Assembly: GCA_945926565.1 (NCBI GenBank)
Contig: CAMELY010000089.1
Span: 1-5,904, forward strand
Direction of reading: 5' to 3'
Origin: an uncultured Clostridia bacterium
GTDB taxonomy: Bacteria; Bacillota; Clostridia; Oscillospirales; Oscillospiraceae
Length of the DNA: 5,904 nt
Part shown: piece after piece, positions 5,023 through 5,904 of the stretch
Position numbering within the stretch: the stretch's first letter is position 1
Layout of the letters: each line of letters starts with the position of its first letter
Notes under the pieces: generated by a model
Told to the model about the DNA's origin: nothing
The model's input: only the letters and a program-made list of their open reading frames with translations
Databases searched by the model: none
Translations under genes and position numbers: made by a program

Positions 5023-5544
5023 ATGCTGATCAAATCCTTTGACAACCGCACCCCTGACCTGCACCCCACCGTCCGGGCCGCCGAGACCGCCGCCGTCATC
5101 GGCGCGGTGCAGCTGGCCGCCAACGTCAATCTGTGGTACGGGGCGGTGCTGCGGGGAGACATGGCCCCCATCTCGGTGGGGGAGAACACCAACATCCAGG
5201 ACAACGCCGTCCTCCACTGCGATTTCGGCGTCCCCTGCACCGTGGGCCGCAATGTCAGCGTGGGCCACGGGGCGGTCATCCACTCCGCCAGCGTGGGGGA
5301 CGGCTCTCTGGTGGGCATGGGAGCCACTCTGCTCTCCGGCTGCTCCATCGGAAAGGGCTGCATCGTGGGGGGCGGCGCCGTGGTACCGGGCAATCTCCAC
5401 GCCCCGGACCGGAGTCTGATTTTGGGGGTCCCCGGCCGGGTGGTGCGCACCCTGTCCCAGGAAGAGGCAGAGCACCTTCAGGAAAACGTCCGGCGGTATC
5501 TCCAGCTGGCGCGAAAGAGCTTTCCCTGCGCGGATGAAATTTGA
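5023..5544 (+). CDS. Gamma-class carbonic anhydrase family protein (left-handed beta-helix)
   Basis: A 173-residue hexapeptide-repeat protein of the gamma carbonic anhydrase / YrdA / PaaY group. These form trimers with a zinc at each subunit interface; some hydrate CO2 and many have no proven activity. Seen: repeated hexapeptide turns from about residue 14 to 135, then a C-terminal helix (about 145-167). The metal and active-site set is complete: R44 and D46 in AVLRGD, Q59 in NIQD, and zinc ligands H65 (AVLHCD), H82 and H87 (VGHGAVIH). VGMGATLLSG and the family-typical GVPGRVVR follow. Length is normal, and there is no signal peptide, so it is cytoplasmic. The start is the ATG at 5023 with AGGAGG (5009-5014) eight bases upstream; the ATG at 5002 precedes that site and is rejected. 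It diverges from the 71-residue gene. Metal binding is likely; the true substrate cannot be told from sequence. Confidence 0.92.
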   Translation: MLIKSFDNRTPDLHPTVRAAETAAVIGAVQLAANVNLWYGAVLRGDMAPISVGENTNIQDNAVLHCDFGVPCTVGRNVSVGHGAVIHSASVGDGSLVGMGATLLSGCSIGKGCIVGGGAVVPGNLHAPDRSLILGVPGRVVRTLSQEEAEHLQENVRRYLQLARKSFPCADEI

Positions 5545-5552
5545 CCTGTCAG

Positions 5553-5581
5553 GTATACTCCCGCGCCTTCCGTCCATACTA
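5553..5581 (+). promoter_or_regulatory. Sigma-G-like promoter of the DUF1540 gene
   Basis: GTATA (5553-5557), 17 nt, then CATACTA (5575-5581). This fits the Bacillus subtilis forespore sigma-G consensus as I recall it (GHATR, 17-18 nt, CATWHTA) at every defined base. The start of transcription would be near 5588, leaving about 24 nt before the ATG, including the AGGAGG. I could not find a sigma-A promoter with acceptable -35, -10 and spacing in the 67-bp gap. Read-through from the upstream gene remains possible. Confidence 0.4.
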
Positions 5582-5611
5582 TCCTTGCCAACAGCAAAGG
5601 AGGTATGTATC

Positions 5612-5791
5612 ATGGAAAAGATCAATGACAGCATTCAGTGCAGCGTGGATACCTGCGCCTATCATGCCGGTGTGCAGGACTACTGCACCCTGCACGCCAT
5701 CAAAGTAGGCTGCTGTGATCCTCAGCCCAAGAGCAGCGACTGCACCGAGTGCGCTTCCTTCAAGGCGAAGAAGGGCTGCGGCTGCCGGTAA
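5612..5791 (+). CDS. DUF1540 small cysteine-rich protein
   Basis: A 59-residue protein with nine cysteines (10, 15, 25, 34, 35, 44, 47, 56, 58) and two histidines (18, 28), matching a single DUF1540 domain: IQCSVDTCAYH, then C25 in YCTLHAIKVG, then the terminal DCTECASF (43-50). The cysteine spacing suggests metal (probably zinc) binding, but no function is established that I know of. There is no signal peptide or membrane segment. The tail KAKKGCGCR adds two cysteines beyond the core domain. The ATG at 5612 has AGGAGG (5598-5603) eight bases upstream; the longer frame from 5534 lies across the end of the preceding gene and is rejected. It is 67 nt after the carbonic-anhydrase-like gene, with a possible sigma-G promoter, and is followed by a terminator at 5815-5851. 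Confidence 0.88.
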   Translation: MEKINDSIQCSVDTCAYHAGVQDYCTLHAIKVGCCDPQPKSSDCTECASFKAKKGCGCR

Positions 5792-5814
5792 GGCACCGTA
5801 CTGCCACTTCAAAA

Positions 5815-5851
5815 GGGCGTCCTCCCCGCAAGGAGAGGACGCCCTCATTTT
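5815..5851 (+). terminator. Terminator after the DUF1540 gene
   Basis: GGGCGTCCTC (5815-5824) and GAGGACGCCC (5835-5844) form a perfect 10-bp GC-rich stem with a 10-base loop, followed by TCATTTT. On the other strand the stem is followed by TTTT (plus-strand AAAA at 5811-5814), so it may also work leftward. It lies 23 nt after the DUF1540 stop. Confidence 0.8.
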
Positions 5852-5876
5852 GAGCCTGTCGTAAAACGACAGGCTC
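5852..5876. repeat. Perfect 11-bp hairpin with AAA triloop
   Basis: GAGCCTGTCGT (5852-5862) and ACGACAGGCTC (5866-5876) are exact inverted repeats around AAA. It follows the terminator at 5815-5851 directly and is one base from the next hairpin at 5878-5904. No T run follows, so it does not look like a second ordinary terminator. Confidence 0.75.
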
Positions 5877-5877
5877 T

Positions 5878-5904
5878 CCAAACAAATGCGTTGCATTTGT
5901 TTGG
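5878..5904. repeat. Perfect 12-bp hairpin with GTT triloop at right edge
   Basis: CCAAACAAATGC (5878-5889) and GCATTTGTTTGG (5893-5904) are exact inverted repeats around GTT. The last base of the window is the last base of the stem, so it may continue outside. Together with 5852-5876 it forms a hairpin doublet comparable in layout, not in sequence, to 1-43. Confidence 0.75.

Noticed and set aside
5544..5554. Odd palindrome ACCTGTCAGGT over the stop of the carbonic-anhydrase-like gene
   Set aside because: The loop would be one base and there is no T run. It is too short to call as a terminator, and there is no second copy in the window to support an operator.
1..5904. Composite mobile element bounded by the edge hairpins
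   Set aside because: The hairpins at the two ends are not repeats of each other in either orientation, and no transposase, integrase or target-site duplication is visible.

Overview
The window looks like chromosomal DNA from a GC-rich (about 60% by eye) gut-type member of the Clostridia, most likely in or near the Oscillospiraceae (Flavonifractor/Lawsonibacter-like). This is inferred from strong AGGAGG-type ribosome sites, Clostridia-typical small families (YitT/DUF2179, PF06541, DUF1540) and GC-rich codon use. There are no rRNA or tRNA genes, no CRISPR array and no transposase. The genes are largely housekeeping or accessory-metabolic. The less ordinary content lies in domain architecture and in signals between genes.

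Layout. Bases 1-43 hold two back-to-back perfect hairpins. Next to them is a leftward promoter (54-82) that would transcribe through them and out of the window. A YitT-family membrane protein (143-1003, minus) ends at a terminator (93-126) and has its own promoter (1070-1098). About 300 bp of non-coding DNA separates it from the divergent DUF3810 membrane metallopeptidase-like gene (1302-2483, plus). Cytidine deaminase (cdd, 2522-2917, plus) follows 38 bp later, probably in the same transcript. A bidirectional terminator (2938-2971) lies between cdd and the convergent aspartate carbamoyltransferase gene pyrB (2984-4051, minus). Both genes serve pyrimidine metabolism, one in salvage and one in the de novo pathway.

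Upstream of pyrB is a PF06541 membrane protein (4204-4743, plus). Its 3' end overlaps, tail to tail, an unrecognised 71-residue protein gene (4718-4933, minus). That gene and a gamma-class carbonic anhydrase-like gene (5023-5544, plus) diverge from what appears to be one symmetric promoter with a shared palindromic -10 box (ATTATAAT, 4979-4986). A small nine-cysteine DUF1540 gene (5612-5791, plus) follows, preceded by a sigma-G-like promoter. A terminator (5815-5851) and two more perfect hairpins (5852-5876, 5878-5904) finish the window.

Best candidates for a second look: (1) PyrB carries a 49-residue C-terminal tail that matches the zinc domain of the regulatory chain PyrI, while the allosteric nucleotide-binding domain of PyrI is absent; (2) the symmetric divergent promoter; (3) a probable CTG start in the DUF3810 gene, set by a 10-nt Shine-Dalgarno match; (4) the sigma-G-like promoter of the DUF1540 gene; (5) hairpin pairs at both window edges. 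I do not see a clearly new multi-gene system.
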